The notes: generated by a model from the sequence alone, not told the origin. A stretch of 64,000 nt of DNA from Bog-473 sp963744225 (GCA_963744225.1 CAVUSV010000004.1:62001-126000), one strand, 5' to 3'. Positions 24,907 through 33,459 are shown, numbered from the stretch's first letter. Numbers and translations are program-made.

Positions 24907-25526
24907 GATCGGCCGAGACCTGGACCTACATTCACGCGGAGCGGGCACAGATGGCCGACACGCTGGCGGAACTGACCGAGCACCAGTGGAACGCAGCATC
25001 ATGGTGCGAGGGCTGGACGGTTCGAGAGACCGCCGGACACATCCTGGCCGCGGCCGAACAGACACCGCTGAACTTCTACAAAGAGATGATGCAAGCCGGG
25101 TTCCGGTTCAACGTGTTCGCCGGTCGCGCCGCCCTGCGTCTCGGAGCGCTTCCGCCCGAGGAAATCGTCGCAAGACTGCGCGCCCGCACGACCACCACCA
25201 ACCACCCTCCCGCTCCGGTGATGGCCATGCTCGGCGAGATCATCGTCCACGGAGCTGACATCCGCCGTCCCCTGAGCCTCGGCCACCAACCGCCCACTGC
25301 CGCTCTCGTGGCGGTAGCCGACAATTACCGGCGCACCAACATTTTGATCGGTTCGAAGAGGCGAATCGCCGGATTACGACTCGAGGCCAGCGATTGTGAG
25401 TGGTCCACTGGGAGCGGACGCCACGTTGGGGGACCGCTGCTGTCCCTGATCTTGGCGATGAGTGGCCGGCGCGCTGCGTGCAACGATCTCGACGGGGATG
25501 GAGTCGACCTGCTTTCGCAAGGCTGA
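24903..25526 (+). CDS. Maleylpyruvate isomerase-like (DinB/MDMPI) protein
   Basis: A 207-residue protein with ASWCEGWTVRETAGHILAAAEQTPLNF near residue 33 (first metal His) and GEIIVHGADIRRPLSL near 110 (second). This matches the mycothiol-dependent maleylpyruvate isomerase superfamily. The GTG start overlaps the preceding stop (GTGA). It completes a four-gene unit in which every junction overlaps. A thiol-dependent transferase beside an SRPBCC protein hints at handling of an electrophilic small molecule. Confidence 0.82.
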   Translation: MRSAETWTYIHAERAQMADTLAELTEHQWNAASWCEGWTVRETAGHILAAAEQTPLNFYKEMMQAGFRFNVFAGRAALRLGALPPEEIVARLRARTTTTNHPPAPVMAMLGEIIVHGADIRRPLSLGHQPPTAALVAVADNYRRTNILIGSKRRIAGLRLEASDCEWSTGSGRHVGGPLLSLILAMSGRRAACNDLDGDGVDLLSQG

Positions 25527-25569
25527 CGCACAGCCTCCTGCCTTGGCTCGGGACGGGAAGGATTGGCGA

Positions 25570-26052
25570 TTAGCTGTGATTCCCGTCAGCGTCGGTGTCA
25601 ATCCCGTCGGCCGGTCCGGCCCATGACCACCGTGGGATCCGCATTCCCGCCGGCACGTCATCCGCAGAGCGGTGGTAGCGGGCCATTGTCGTCGTCGTCG
25701 CCCACGCAAAGTAGTCGTGAAGGACTTGCCGGAGGCTGTCATCCTCGGAGAGTCCCGCATCCACAAGCGCCTGATCGAAACAGGCGATCGCGCGACGATC
25801 CATCTCCTCGTGGGTACCATTTCCGCTGTGCATCCGCACCACTGACGTCTCGTCCCCGTACTCCGCCGAGTAGGTCGCGGGACCACCGAGCGCTTCGGCC
25901 CAGTACGCGGCCAGCCGCTCCGTGTGCGCAGGGTGGTATCCGTGGCTGAAGGCATGGCTCACGACGTCATCCGCCATCACCCTCGCGTGCCATGCACCAG
26001 CCAAGCTCAAGAGGCCTTCGTCACCGCCTGCGGCCTCGTACACCGTGCGCAC
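25570..26052 (-). CDS. Group II truncated globin-like protein
   Basis: From GTG 26052: VRTVYEAAGGDEGLLSLAGAWHARVMADDVVSHAF, then HGYHPAHTERLAAYWAEALGGP near residue 45 (proximal His region), as in globins of the cyanoglobin / YjbI group. About 160 residues with an Asp-rich tail. Expected to bind haem and O2 or NO. The same frame is open upstream into the FAD gene, but that part is low-complexity. Same strand and 67 bases downstream of the FAD oxidoreductase, so it may be co-transcribed. Confidence 0.78.
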   Translation of the reverse strand: MRTVYEAAGGDEGLLSLAGAWHARVMADDVVSHAFSHGYHPAHTERLAAYWAEALGGPATYSAEYGDETSVVRMHSGNGTHEEMDRRAIACFDQALVDAGLSEDDSLRQVLHDYFAWATTTTMARYHRSADDVPAGMRIPRWSWAGPADGIDTDADGNHS

Positions 26053-26119
26053 GGTTCCAGGATTGCATACCTCCGTGTTCGGCCAGAGACGAATGGTGTG
26101 CCGAGACGCCCCACAGTCC

Positions 26120-27565
26120 TCAGACCGGTGATGCCGCTGCACTCGCGCCGGCGAAGCGCCCGAACATCGTGCTGTCCCCGATGGAGAGTCCGCTGGCGTA
26201 GCCGAACGAACACACCCCCGCGGTGGTGCGCCCAGCCGCGAAGAGCCCCGGAATGGCGCGACCACCGACGTCGACCACCTCGCCCTGCACCGTCGTCTCC
26301 AGACCGCCGAGTGTGAACGGCGCATAGGGCGCGGACCCGATGCGGAGGTCGACGGCGCCGATGGGTGGCACCAGGGGGCGGACCCACGCGGAGCCCTTGT
26401 GGAAGAGGGGGTCTTCCCCCACCGCCGCATGGCGGTTGTACAGGTCGAGCGTGGTCTGAAGGGAACCCGCGGGCAGGCCGATTTCGACCTCGAGCTGCGC
26501 CGGCGTCTCGCAGACCCAGGAGGCGGCGAGACCCATCCAATTCACCTCATAGGTCGCCTCGTCGAGGATCAAGTAGACCTCGCCATCCTGTCCGTAGAGG
26601 GCTGACTGGCCGACGCGGCCCATATAGGTGTCCTCGTTGATGAAGCGCTGCCCCTTCCCATTGACGAGGATGCCGTGGATCAACGTCCGAGGTGGAGTGA
26701 TCGGCAGGGACACTTCGCCCGCGTACATGTTGCGCACTGCGGCGCCGATGACCTGCGCCATGCGGATCCCCCGCCCGTCGTCGCCTTCGGTGCCCACCTT
26801 GAACGTGCCCCGCACCAAGGGTGGGGAGTGCTGCCGCAACATCTCGTCGTTGAAGATAAAGCCTCCGGCAGTCAGCACAACGCCGCGGTGCGCCCGGAGT
26901 GACACCGTCTCGCCGAAACGCTGCGCCTGCACACCGACCACCCGGCCGCCGTCGAGGACGAGCCGATCCACCCGGGTGTCCGTCGAGACGGCTGCGCCGG
27001 CCGCCGTAGCAGCGGCCGCCAGGTGCTGCATGAGCAGCCATCCGGTGCTGCGCTTCGTCTTGGCCAAGTGCCCCCGGGGGGCGGGGCGAGCGATCTCGTT
27101 GAATGGGTACGCGTCCTCGCCACCGGAGTACACCAGGCCCTCGGTGCCGGTCGGCGCCATGGAGGTCTCGGCGCAGAAGGTCGGGTCGAACGGGATGCCA
27201 CGTGCCACCAACCAGTCGAAATGGCCCAGGCTCTCCTCGCAGTAGCGAGCGATCTTGGCCACGTCGGGGTCAGGCCCGCAGGCCGCCAACATGTAGCGGT
27301 ACATGTCGTCGAGGCTGTCCTCGAAGCCGCAGGCCGTCTGTATCGGCGTGCCGCCGCCGAGGTAGACGATCCCCTCGGCCAGGGCGGCGGCCCCCCCTGG
27401 TCCGCCGGTGCGCTCGGTCACGAGGACTTCCGCGCCGGCATGAGCGGCAGTGAAGGCGGCGGTCGAGCCTGCGGCGCCGAACCCGACCACGATCACATCG
27501 GCCGTGTGGTCCCAGCTCTTGATTTCCGCGACGTCGCACGGCGTCACGTCGTTGGCCTCGCGCAC
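26120..27565 (-). CDS. FAD-dependent oxidoreductase, 3-ketosteroid dehydrogenase / fumarate reductase flavoprotein family
   Basis: A 481-residue flavoprotein. The dinucleotide motif ADVIVVGFGAAGSTAAFTAAHAGAEVLVTE is at residues 23-52, with GGVVLTAGGF-type central and C-terminal GLFAAGRTTAG(V) FAD motifs. The FAD_binding_2 architecture with a capping domain (NGKGQRFINEDTYMGR near residue 305) matches 3-ketosteroid-dehydrogenase-like and fumarate reductase-like enzymes. The substrate is unproven. GTG 27565 is chosen because GGGGAGGA lies just upstream; longer readings run into low-complexity sequence. Confidence 0.85.
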   Translation of the reverse strand: MREANDVTPCDVAEIKSWDHTADVIVVGFGAAGSTAAFTAAHAGAEVLVTERTGGPGGAAALAEGIVYLGGGTPIQTACGFEDSLDDMYRYMLAACGPDPDVAKIARYCEESLGHFDWLVARGIPFDPTFCAETSMAPTGTEGLVYSGGEDAYPFNEIARPAPRGHLAKTKRSTGWLLMQHLAAAATAAGAAVSTDTRVDRLVLDGGRVVGVQAQRFGETVSLRAHRGVVLTAGGFIFNDEMLRQHSPPLVRGTFKVGTEGDDGRGIRMAQVIGAAVRNMYAGEVSLPITPPRTLIHGILVNGKGQRFINEDTYMGRVGQSALYGQDGEVYLILDEATYEVNWMGLAASWVCETPAQLEVEIGLPAGSLQTTLDLYNRHAAVGEDPLFHKGSAWVRPLVPPIGAVDLRIGSAPYAPFTLGGLETTVQGEVVDVGGRAIPGLFAAGRTTAGVCSFGYASGLSIGDSTMFGRFAGASAAASPV

Positions 27566-27640
27566 TCGATCCTCCCCGCTTTGTCGCCGAGACGGTAGCC
27601 GTTGGTGCCCGGGCGCCCCCGTCCCCCTACCCTGCAGTTC

Positions 27641-28438
27641 GTGCCGAATCCGCCTGATGCCCCGGTGCCGCCGCCCGACCTGGAACGGCTTGCCCCGGGC
27701 TGGTCGGCCACCCTGGCCTACCGACTCGTGCCCTGTTTGACCACGTGGCGCCTGACCTCCCCGGACGGCTCGGTACGCTTTGCCAAGGTCGACACAGAAG
27801 GCCGCTATCCGACGCTGCGCGGCGAGTCTGAGCGCATGATCTGGGCCGCTGCCTATCTTCCCGTCCCGGTCGTGGTCGCGTTGGAACAAGCGGGCAGCAC
27901 GACCGTCCTACTCACCGAGGCACTCCCCGGGCGCGACGCCGTCGATCCGGGCTGGTGCGACGACCTCCCGGGTCTGGTGTGGGCGCTCGGGCGGGGGTTG
28001 CGACGCTTTCACGAGGAGGTCGGCGAAGAGTGGTGTCCCTTTCGCTTCGACCTCGAGCGCGCTCTCGACCACGTCAGGCACCGGGTCGAGACGGAGGACA
28101 TCGACCCGGCCGGCTTCCACGAAGAGCACGCATCCCTCACCCCGGCCGCGGCGCTCGCCGAGCTCGAGGCGACCGTTCCGGACGGCGAGGACCTCGTCGT
28201 GTGCCACGGCGACTACTGCCCGCCCAATGTATTGCTCCAGGCTGGAAGGGTGACCGGCTACGTCGACCTCGGCGAGCTGGGCGTGGCCGACCGTTGGTGG
28301 GACATAGCCGTGGGGGCATGGAGCGTGGGCTGGAATTTCGGGGACGATCTCGAACCGCTCTTCTACGAGAGTTACGGCGTGACTCCGGACCCCGCCCGCG
28401 TCCACTTCTACCGGCTGTTGTACGACCTCGTTTCCTGA
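27641..28438 (+). CDS. Aminoglycoside phosphotransferase (APH)-fold kinase
   Basis: A 265-residue APH(3')-like protein. The Brenner motif is VVCHGDYCPPNVLL near residue 198, with Mg-binding DLGELGVADRWWDIA near 222. In canonical APH(3') the sequence is HGDxCLPN and DxGRxGxxD, both nearly present. It could phosphorylate an aminoglycoside, another small hydroxyl compound or have lost resistance activity; context gives no hint. GTG 27641 is fixed by TACCCT (27628-27633) seven bases upstream. It overlaps the 3' end of the convergent UDG gene. Confidence 0.84.
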   Translation: MPNPPDAPVPPPDLERLAPGWSATLAYRLVPCLTTWRLTSPDGSVRFAKVDTEGRYPTLRGESERMIWAAAYLPVPVVVALEQAGSTTVLLTEALPGRDAVDPGWCDDLPGLVWALGRGLRRFHEEVGEEWCPFRFDLERALDHVRHRVETEDIDPAGFHEEHASLTPAAALAELEATVPDGEDLVVCHGDYCPPNVLLQAGRVTGYVDLGELGVADRWWDIAVGAWSVGWNFGDDLEPLFYESYGVTPDPARVHFYRLLYDLVS

Positions 28439-29138
28439 GCGGTCCGTCCCGGGGCATCTGCGATCAGCCGGCTCGCCCGTCTGAACACTGCGTCGAACAT
28501 GGGCACGGTCAGCTTGCCCGTGAAGGTGTTCTGCTGGCTTGGGTGGTACGAGCCGAGAAGCGTCGCCCCGGACGGGAGCGGGCTCTCGGCCAGGTGCCCG
28601 AACGCCGGGCGGGGCCGCAGCCCGTACTGGGCCGCGGCAGCCTGCCAGGCGAACTGCCCGAGTGCCACGACGACGGCGGCGTTGCGCAACAGGGCGAGCT
28701 CTCGGGCGAGATACGGCGCACAGGCCGCCCGCTCGGCGGGATCGGGCTTGTTGGCGGGGGCGCGCAGTGGACGGCCGCAGTGATGTACGCGTCGTGAAGG
28801 GTGAGGCCGTCCTCGCGCGAGGTGCTGGTGGGCTGTGACGCGAAGCCGGCCCGGTGCAGCGCCGCGAAGAGCCAGTCCCCCGATCGGTCGCCGGTGAACA
28901 TCCGGCCCGTCCGGTTGGCCCCGTGCGCTGCCGGCGCCAAGCCGACGACGATCAGCGACGCGTGCGGGTCGCCGAAACCCGGAACGGCGCGGCCCCAGTA
29001 CACCTGACCGGAGTAGGACGCGCGGCCTGTCCGGGCCACTTCCTCGCGCCAACCGACGAGGCGGGGGCACCGCCGGCATGCCGCCACGTCCCGTTGCACC
29101 GCCGCCACGGAGTCCCTCTCCACCCGGTTGGACGCCAC
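28408..29138 (-). pseudogene. Uracil-DNA glycosylase family 5 (UdgB), frameshifted at 28756-28760
   Basis: The N-terminal frame carries CRRCPRL, then GLAPAAHGANRTGRMFTGD (active-site motif of UdgB) and reaches AVHCAPP. The second frame continues with ANKPDPAERAACAPYLARELAL and ends with the second active-site motif SYHPSQQNTFTG. The four cysteines of the [4Fe-4S] cluster (two in CRRC, HCAPP, ACAPYL) are all present when joined. One extra C on the coding strand in a run of five would restore the frame. The GTG start follows TAGGCT by seven bases. Probably a sequencing slip, or a lost base-excision gene. Confidence 0.82.
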
Positions 29139-29163
29139 AGCGCAGAGCCTACGATGGGCTGCC
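29139..29163. promoter_or_regulatory. Overlapping divergent -10 boxes of UdgB and phosphatase genes
   Basis: Minus strand TAGGCT (29151-29146) is seven bases before GTG 29138. Plus strand TACGAT (29150-29155) is eight bases before GTG 29164. The two boxes share the TA at 29150-29151, so only one polymerase could open this DNA at a time. Confidence 0.55.
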
Positions 29164-29853
29164 GTGCCCCCATCAGCGAGAACTGCCGCCGCACGCACGC
29201 CCTCACGGCGCGGCCGCAAACCTCCTCCGGCAACCGTTTTGCTCCTGGTGCGCCACGGCACGACCCCCACCACCGGCAAGTTGCTCCCCGGGCGGGCGGG
29301 CGGGCTCCATCTCTCCGAGAAAGGGCGCGCGCGCAGGCCGTCGCGGCGGCCGAGCGCATTGCGGCGCTGGCCAAGGCGCCCACCTCCGTGTATGCGTCAC
29401 CGCTGGAGCGCGCACGGGAGACCGCAGCCCCCATCGCCCGCGAACTCGGCCTCCGGGTGCGGACCGCTCCGGGGCTCATCGAGGTCGACGTGGGCGACTG
29501 GACCGAGAAGCCCCTGGCGCGTTCTGTACCGGACCCGCGAATGGCCCACCGTCCACCGCTGGCCCAGCGGGTTCCGCTTCCCCGGCGGGGAGTCGTTCGC
29601 AGAGATGTCCGTGCGTTCTCTCGATGCCGCGCTCGGCCTGGTCGCCGAGCATCTGGGCGAGACGATCGTGGCCGTCTCGCATGCTGACCCCATCAAGGCG
29701 ATCGTGGCGGCCGCGGCCGGCGTGCCCATCGACCTGATGCAACGCTTGGTGATCTCGCCCTGCTCCATCTCGGCGATTCTGTTCACCGCGGGTGGCCCGG
29801 TCGTGTTGTCGGTGAACTCCACGGGCACCTTGGACGAGTTGGTGCCCTCATGA
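29164..29853 (+). pseudogene. Histidine phosphatase (phosphoglycerate mutase-like), two compensating frameshifts
   Basis: The first frame has the catalytic LLLVRHGTTPTT and runs to LHLSEKGRA. The middle part (QAVAAAERIAALAKAPTSVYASPLERARETAAPIAREL) is in another frame, after a slip in the GC dinucleotide repeat at 29325-29334. A second slip near 29520 returns to the first frame, giving FRFPGGESFAEM and VVAVSHADPIK (second catalytic His). The protein matches the actinobacterial MSMEG_4193/Rv2135c-type phosphatase that sits before DUF3090. Start GTG by the TACGAT box. Confidence 0.82.
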
Positions 29854-29866
29854 GGACCGCGCTGCG

Positions 29867-30392
29867 GTGAGCGACGAGTTCGACTTCGACGCACCCGACC
29901 ACTGCACGGTTGGAGTCATCGGCGACGTGGGGAACCGGCTTTTCCTCTTCTACTGCCGCCAAGGCCTCACCGAGACGACCGTCAAAGTCGAGAAACAGCA
30001 GGTGGCGGTGCTCGCTGGCTACCTGGGACGCATCGTCAAAGAGCTGGGCCGGCCGGGCCATCTGCCCGAGGACCTCGACTTCTACGGCACCGACGAGTTC
30101 GAGTGGGCCGTGGGGACGATCGGCGTCTCCTACGACGAGGAGCTCGACAGGATCATCGTCGTGCTCGAGGAGCTGGACGTGGACGCCGAGGAGGATGACG
30201 AGGACGACCTCGCCGAGAGCGGCCATGTCCTGCGCATCGCGCTGACGCCGCGAGCAGGCTGCTGCCTTCGCCATCCATGCCACGCGACTGGTCGAGGCGG
30301 GGCGGCCGCCCTGTCCGCTGTGCTCGTTGCCGTTGGACCCCGCAGGGCACGACTGCCCCCGCACCAACGGGCACCGTCCGCCGGCTACCTAG
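29867..30392 (+). pseudogene. DUF3090 family protein, frameshifted near 30251
   Basis: The N-terminal part (SDEFDFDAPDHCTVGVIGDVGNRLFLFYCRQG; VEKQQVAVLAGYLG) is DUF3090. After RIALTP the expected frame is one base off. Dropping a C in the CCGCGAG stretch at about 30251 gives EQAAAFAIHATRLVEAGRPP and the zinc-ribbon-like CPLCSLPLDPAGHDCPRTNG ending at TAG 30390-30392. As given, the frame runs on into the kinase gene and simulates a 413-residue fusion. DUF3090 has no known biochemistry; it is conserved next to the phosphatase and SCO1664-family genes in actinobacteria. Confidence 0.82.
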
Positions 30393-30397
30393 CCACG

Positions 30398-31108
30398 GTG
30401 TCCGACGCGGCGGTCGAGCGGGTCCTCATCGAGGGTGACATGGAAGTGCACGGGCGCATCGCGGGGAGCTCCAACGCCACCCTGCTCGTGACCTGCCGGC
30501 TCGGCGACCAGGAACTTCTCGCCGTCTACAAGCCCTCCAAGGGGGAACGGCCGCTGTGGGACTTCCCCGGTGGGCTCTTTCGCCGCGAGGTCGCCGCCTA
30601 CGTGCTCTCCGAATGCCTGGGCTGGGGCCTGGTCCCCGAGACGGTCCAGCGGCCCGAAGGTCCCTTCGGTCCGGGATCCGTGCAGCGTTTCGTGCATGAG
30701 GACGGCACCTCGCACTACTTCACCCTGCGCGACGAGCCGAGGTGGCACCCGACGCTCATGCAGCTGTGCGCATTCGACGTCGTGGCGAACAACGCCGACC
30801 GCAAGAGCGGCCACGTGCTCCTGGCCGAGGATCGGCTCTGGGCCATCGACAACGGACTCTGCTTCAATCAGCACGACAAGCTGCGCACGGTGATCTGGGA
30901 TTTCGGCGGATGCCCTCTCGCCGCGGCCGTGCAGGAAGACCTGGCTCGGCTGGCTCACGACGGTCCGTCGCCGGCGCTGTGTGCGCTCCTCTCGCCCGAC
31001 GAGGTCTCCGCCACGTGGGACCGGGTGGCCTGGCTCCTCAGCCTGCGGGCCCTGCCCGAGCTCGTCGACGACGGCGAGTGGCCCCCGTATCCCTGGCCGC
31101 TCGTCTGA
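30398..31108 (+). CDS. SCO1664-family protein (PI3/4-kinase-like fold)
   Basis: A 236-residue protein from GTG 30398. AVYKPSKGERPLWDFPGG near residue 47 is the nucleotide-binding strand, with the Lys. DVVANNADRKSGHVLL near 128 and AIDNGLCF near 149 resemble the catalytic and metal loops of PI3/4-kinase and HipA-like folds. It is the third member of the conserved phosphatase-DUF3090-SCO1664 group, which in mycobacteria and Streptomyces lies near the mycothiol gene mshC. mshC is not next to it here. The substrate is unknown. Confidence 0.8.
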   Translation: MSDAAVERVLIEGDMEVHGRIAGSSNATLLVTCRLGDQELLAVYKPSKGERPLWDFPGGLFRREVAAYVLSECLGWGLVPETVQRPEGPFGPGSVQRFVHEDGTSHYFTLRDEPRWHPTLMQLCAFDVVANNADRKSGHVLLAEDRLWAIDNGLCFNQHDKLRTVIWDFGGCPLAAAVQEDLARLAHDGPSPALCALLSPDEVSATWDRVAWLLSLRALPELVDDGEWPPYPWPLV

Positions 31109-31175
31109 GCTGGGCCGATGGGCCGCTGGGCCGCCCGGTTCCGATTCCAGACACGGCGCCCCGGTTTCCTGACTT

Positions 31176-31196
31176 ACTTCATAGGTAATATGAAGT
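31176..31196. promoter_or_regulatory. AT-rich inverted repeat upstream of the TauE gene
   Basis: ACTTCAT-N7-ATGAAGT is a perfect 7-base dyad. GACTT at 31171-31175 and AAGTC at 31193-31197 extend the symmetry. The spacer contains TAATAT, a good -10 box. Followed downstream by TATAGT at 31272-31277 and a GAGGAGG ribosome-binding site before ATG 31328. Likely an operator for the exporter gene. Confidence 0.45.
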
Positions 31197-31327
31197 CACT
31201 ATGCCCGCTCGGCAACGCAGGTCCGCTGTCGGAGACCGGATGAGGTTCTGGAAACTGTCAACGAACTTGTTTATAGTCCACGGAAAGACGCTGCGGTCCC
31301 GGGACCCCTCTCGCCCGAGGAGGCCCG

Positions 31328-32281
31328 ATGTCGATTGACCCGCTCATCGTCCTCGGGAGCGCAGTTGTCGGATTCCTCGTGGGCATGACCGGTGCGGGCG
31401 GCGGGGCGCTCATGACGCCCATGTTGATCCTCTTCTTCGGAGTGAAGCCCTCCACTGCGATCTCGAGTGATCTGGTGGCGGCTGTGCTCATGCGGCCCGT
31501 GGGCGCCGTGGTCCATATGACCAAGAAGACGGTGAATTACTCGCTCGTCGGGTGGATGGTTCTCGGCTCCGTCCCCGCCGCTCTCTTCGGCTCCTACGCC
31601 CTCCATCTGTTGGGCAACTCCAAGTCAGCCGAGCACAACGTGCAGCTGATCCTCGGCGCGGCCCTCCTGATCGGGGCGGGAGCCATGGTGCTGCGTTACG
31701 GGCTCGACCGCCGTTCTGGACACCGCCGCCAGGGCCTGATCGGCCAGCTCGTGGTGCGCCCGCTGCCCACGGTGGCCATCGGCGCCATTGGTGGCTTCGT
31801 CGTCGGCATGACGTCGGTCGGCTCGGGGTCCTTAATGATCGTGCTCCTGCTCTTCCTCTACCCGATGATCGGGGCCAACCAGCTCGTCGGCACGGACCTG
31901 ACCCAGGCCGTCCCGCTGACGATCGCCGCCGCGCTCGGCGCCCTGGCCTTTGGGCATATCGAGTTCTCTGTCACGGCGTCCATCGTGCTCGGCAGCGTGC
32001 CGGCCGTCCTCGTCGGCTCCCTCATCTCCTCCCGGGCTCCCGATCGCTACATCCGTCCGGTCATCACGTTCGTGATCTTCGCCTCGGGCCTCAAGTACGT
32101 CGGCCTCGGCACCACCGCGCTGGGCTGGACGCTCGGCGCCGTCCTCGTGGGCGGTGCTGCCGTCTGGCTCGCTTACGTGCGGCCGCGGCGAGCCAGACTG
32201 GCTGGTGCAACCGTGCCAGCGGCTGAGCCAGTCGATGGGTCGGGCCCGATGGCGTTGGAAGCACCCTCGCCTACGGGCTAG
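31328..32281 (+). CDS. TauE/SafE family sulfite/organosulfonate exporter-like membrane protein
   Basis: A 317-residue protein with about eight hydrophobic helices. It opens with LGSAVVGFLVGMTGAGGGALMTPMLILFFG and repeats the pattern in the second half (GGFVVGMTSVGSGSLMIVLLL). This inverted duplication around GMTGxGGG is the TauE/SafE signature. The family exports sulfite, sulfoacetate or similar anions, but no sulfur genes flank it. GAGGAGG precedes ATG 31328. The 219-base upstream region is unusually long for this window and holds the dyad. Confidence 0.88.
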   Translation: MSIDPLIVLGSAVVGFLVGMTGAGGGALMTPMLILFFGVKPSTAISSDLVAAVLMRPVGAVVHMTKKTVNYSLVGWMVLGSVPAALFGSYALHLLGNSKSAEHNVQLILGAALLIGAGAMVLRYGLDRRSGHRRQGLIGQLVVRPLPTVAIGAIGGFVVGMTSVGSGSLMIVLLLFLYPMIGANQLVGTDLTQAVPLTIAAALGALAFGHIEFSVTASIVLGSVPAVLVGSLISSRAPDRYIRPVITFVIFASGLKYVGLGTTALGWTLGAVLVGGAAVWLAYVRPRRARLAGATVPAAEPVDGSGPMALEAPSPTG

Positions 32282-32316
32282 CCATCACCGGGCCACGCCC
32301 CACACGCCACCACGGC

Positions 32317-33459
32317 TTACGGGATGTGGTAACCCATCGTCTTCAGCTGGTCGATCACTTGCTGGGCCGCGACCTGTCCCCCGCCCGACGTCAGGTGCGT
32401 CCCGTCGGGCGCTCTGACGTTGACGATCTGGCCTGCTGCGTTGGTGATGAACGCGGTGTACCCGCCCTGCGCAGTGCCCAACACCTTGTCCATGGACAAG
32501 AACGTCACTGGCGGGTGCGCCAACGTCGCTTGACGCTGGACCACGGCGTTGACGTCGGACATCTGGGCGTTCAGGCCCGGGTTCTGCATCGGCGGCATAC
32601 CGACCCACACGACCGTGGCACCGCCGCTCTGGGCGATCTGCATGAACTGCGCAACCCGCTGGGCGTAGAGCGTGTTCCACTGCGCGGCGGTGTAGGGCAC
32701 GTCGGGAGGGCCCAAGAAGTCTTGGGCGTCATTGGCCCCGATCATCACCACCACCACGTGCGGCTGCACTGTCTTGAGGTCCGCGCTCAGTTCCGCCGGC
32801 CAGTTGAAGTAGTCGGGCCGCGTCAGCCCCGTGCTCTCGCGGGCATCGAGCGCCGCGTTGACCACGCCGGTGCCGGCGAGGTCGGACTGCAGCGGTCCCC
32901 CCATGTCGAGACCGATGGAGTCGCCCACGATCAGGACGCGCAGCGGGTTGGCCGCGGTGGGCATCTTGGGATCCGGCGGCGTCGTCGTCGGCGTCGGGGT
33001 CGTCGGTGTGCTGCCGCCTTTCCCGGGCACTGACCCCGGCACAGAACCCGGCCCTGACCCCGGCCCTGAACCGGGCCGCGAGCCACCCGCCGCGTCGGAG
33101 GGTCGCGGACCGGACGTCGTCAAGCCCACGGTCCCGCCGGGCAGGCGGTTCTCCCGACCGGTGGCCGAGACGAGGTGGGAAAGCTGAAAGGCGCGGCTCA
33201 ACGCCGCGACCGGGCCGGTGATGTCGAGGCTCACGGTGCGTCGATGGCCGACCGGCGAGACCTGAGCGTTGTGCTGCAGGGTCGGGGCGAACAGCAAGAA
33301 CCACAGTGCGAAAGCGCCGGCACCGATGGCGAGGACCCGGGTCCACGGGGCCCGCACCCTCCCGTCGTCGGGCGGCTCCAGCTCGGGATGCGGGTGCGCG
33401 CGCCACTCCTCTGGAGAGTCCCAGTCCACGAGGTGGGGCGGCGTGCGGGCGTCCGTCAT
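32317..33459 (-). CDS. Membrane-anchored SGNH (DUF459-type) hydrolase / O-acyltransferase partner
   Basis: A 380-residue protein: cytoplasmic N-terminus, one membrane helix at about 45-62, an extracellular linker rich in Gly, Ser, Pro and Thr (about 123-165), and a SGNH domain. Block I is VLIVGDSIGLDMG near residue 177, the Asn block is VVMIGANDAQDF near 243, and the Asp/His pair is in PDGTHLTSGG near 353. AlgX/PatB-like SGNH proteins transfer acyl groups brought across the membrane by MBOAT proteins. The start overlaps the MBOAT stop (TGATG). Confidence 0.85.
   Translation of the reverse strand: MTDARTPPHLVDWDSPEEWRAHPHPELEPPDDGRVRAPWTRVLAIGAGAFALWFLLFAPTLQHNAQVSPVGHRRTVSLDITGPVAALSRAFQLSHLVSATGRENRLPGGTVGLTTSGPRPSDAAGGSRPGSGPGSGPGSVPGSVPGKGGSTPTTPTPTTTPPDPKMPTAANPLRVLIVGDSIGLDMGGPLQSDLAGTGVVNAALDARESTGLTRPDYFNWPAELSADLKTVQPHVVVVMIGANDAQDFLGPPDVPYTAAQWNTLYAQRVAQFMQIAQSGGATVVWVGMPPMQNPGLNAQMSDVNAVVQRQATLAHPPVTFLSMDKVLGTAQGGYTAFITNAAGQIVNVRAPDGTHLTSGGGQVAAQQVIDQLKTMGYHIP

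Noticed and set aside
26120..27889. N-terminal extension of the FAD oxidoreductase up to 27889.
   Set aside because: It would run through the APH gene start and lacks homology; GGGGAGGA precedes GTG 27565.
29867..31108. A real DUF3090-kinase fusion protein.
   Set aside because: The linker is nonsense and a one-base correction restores two separate family-length proteins.
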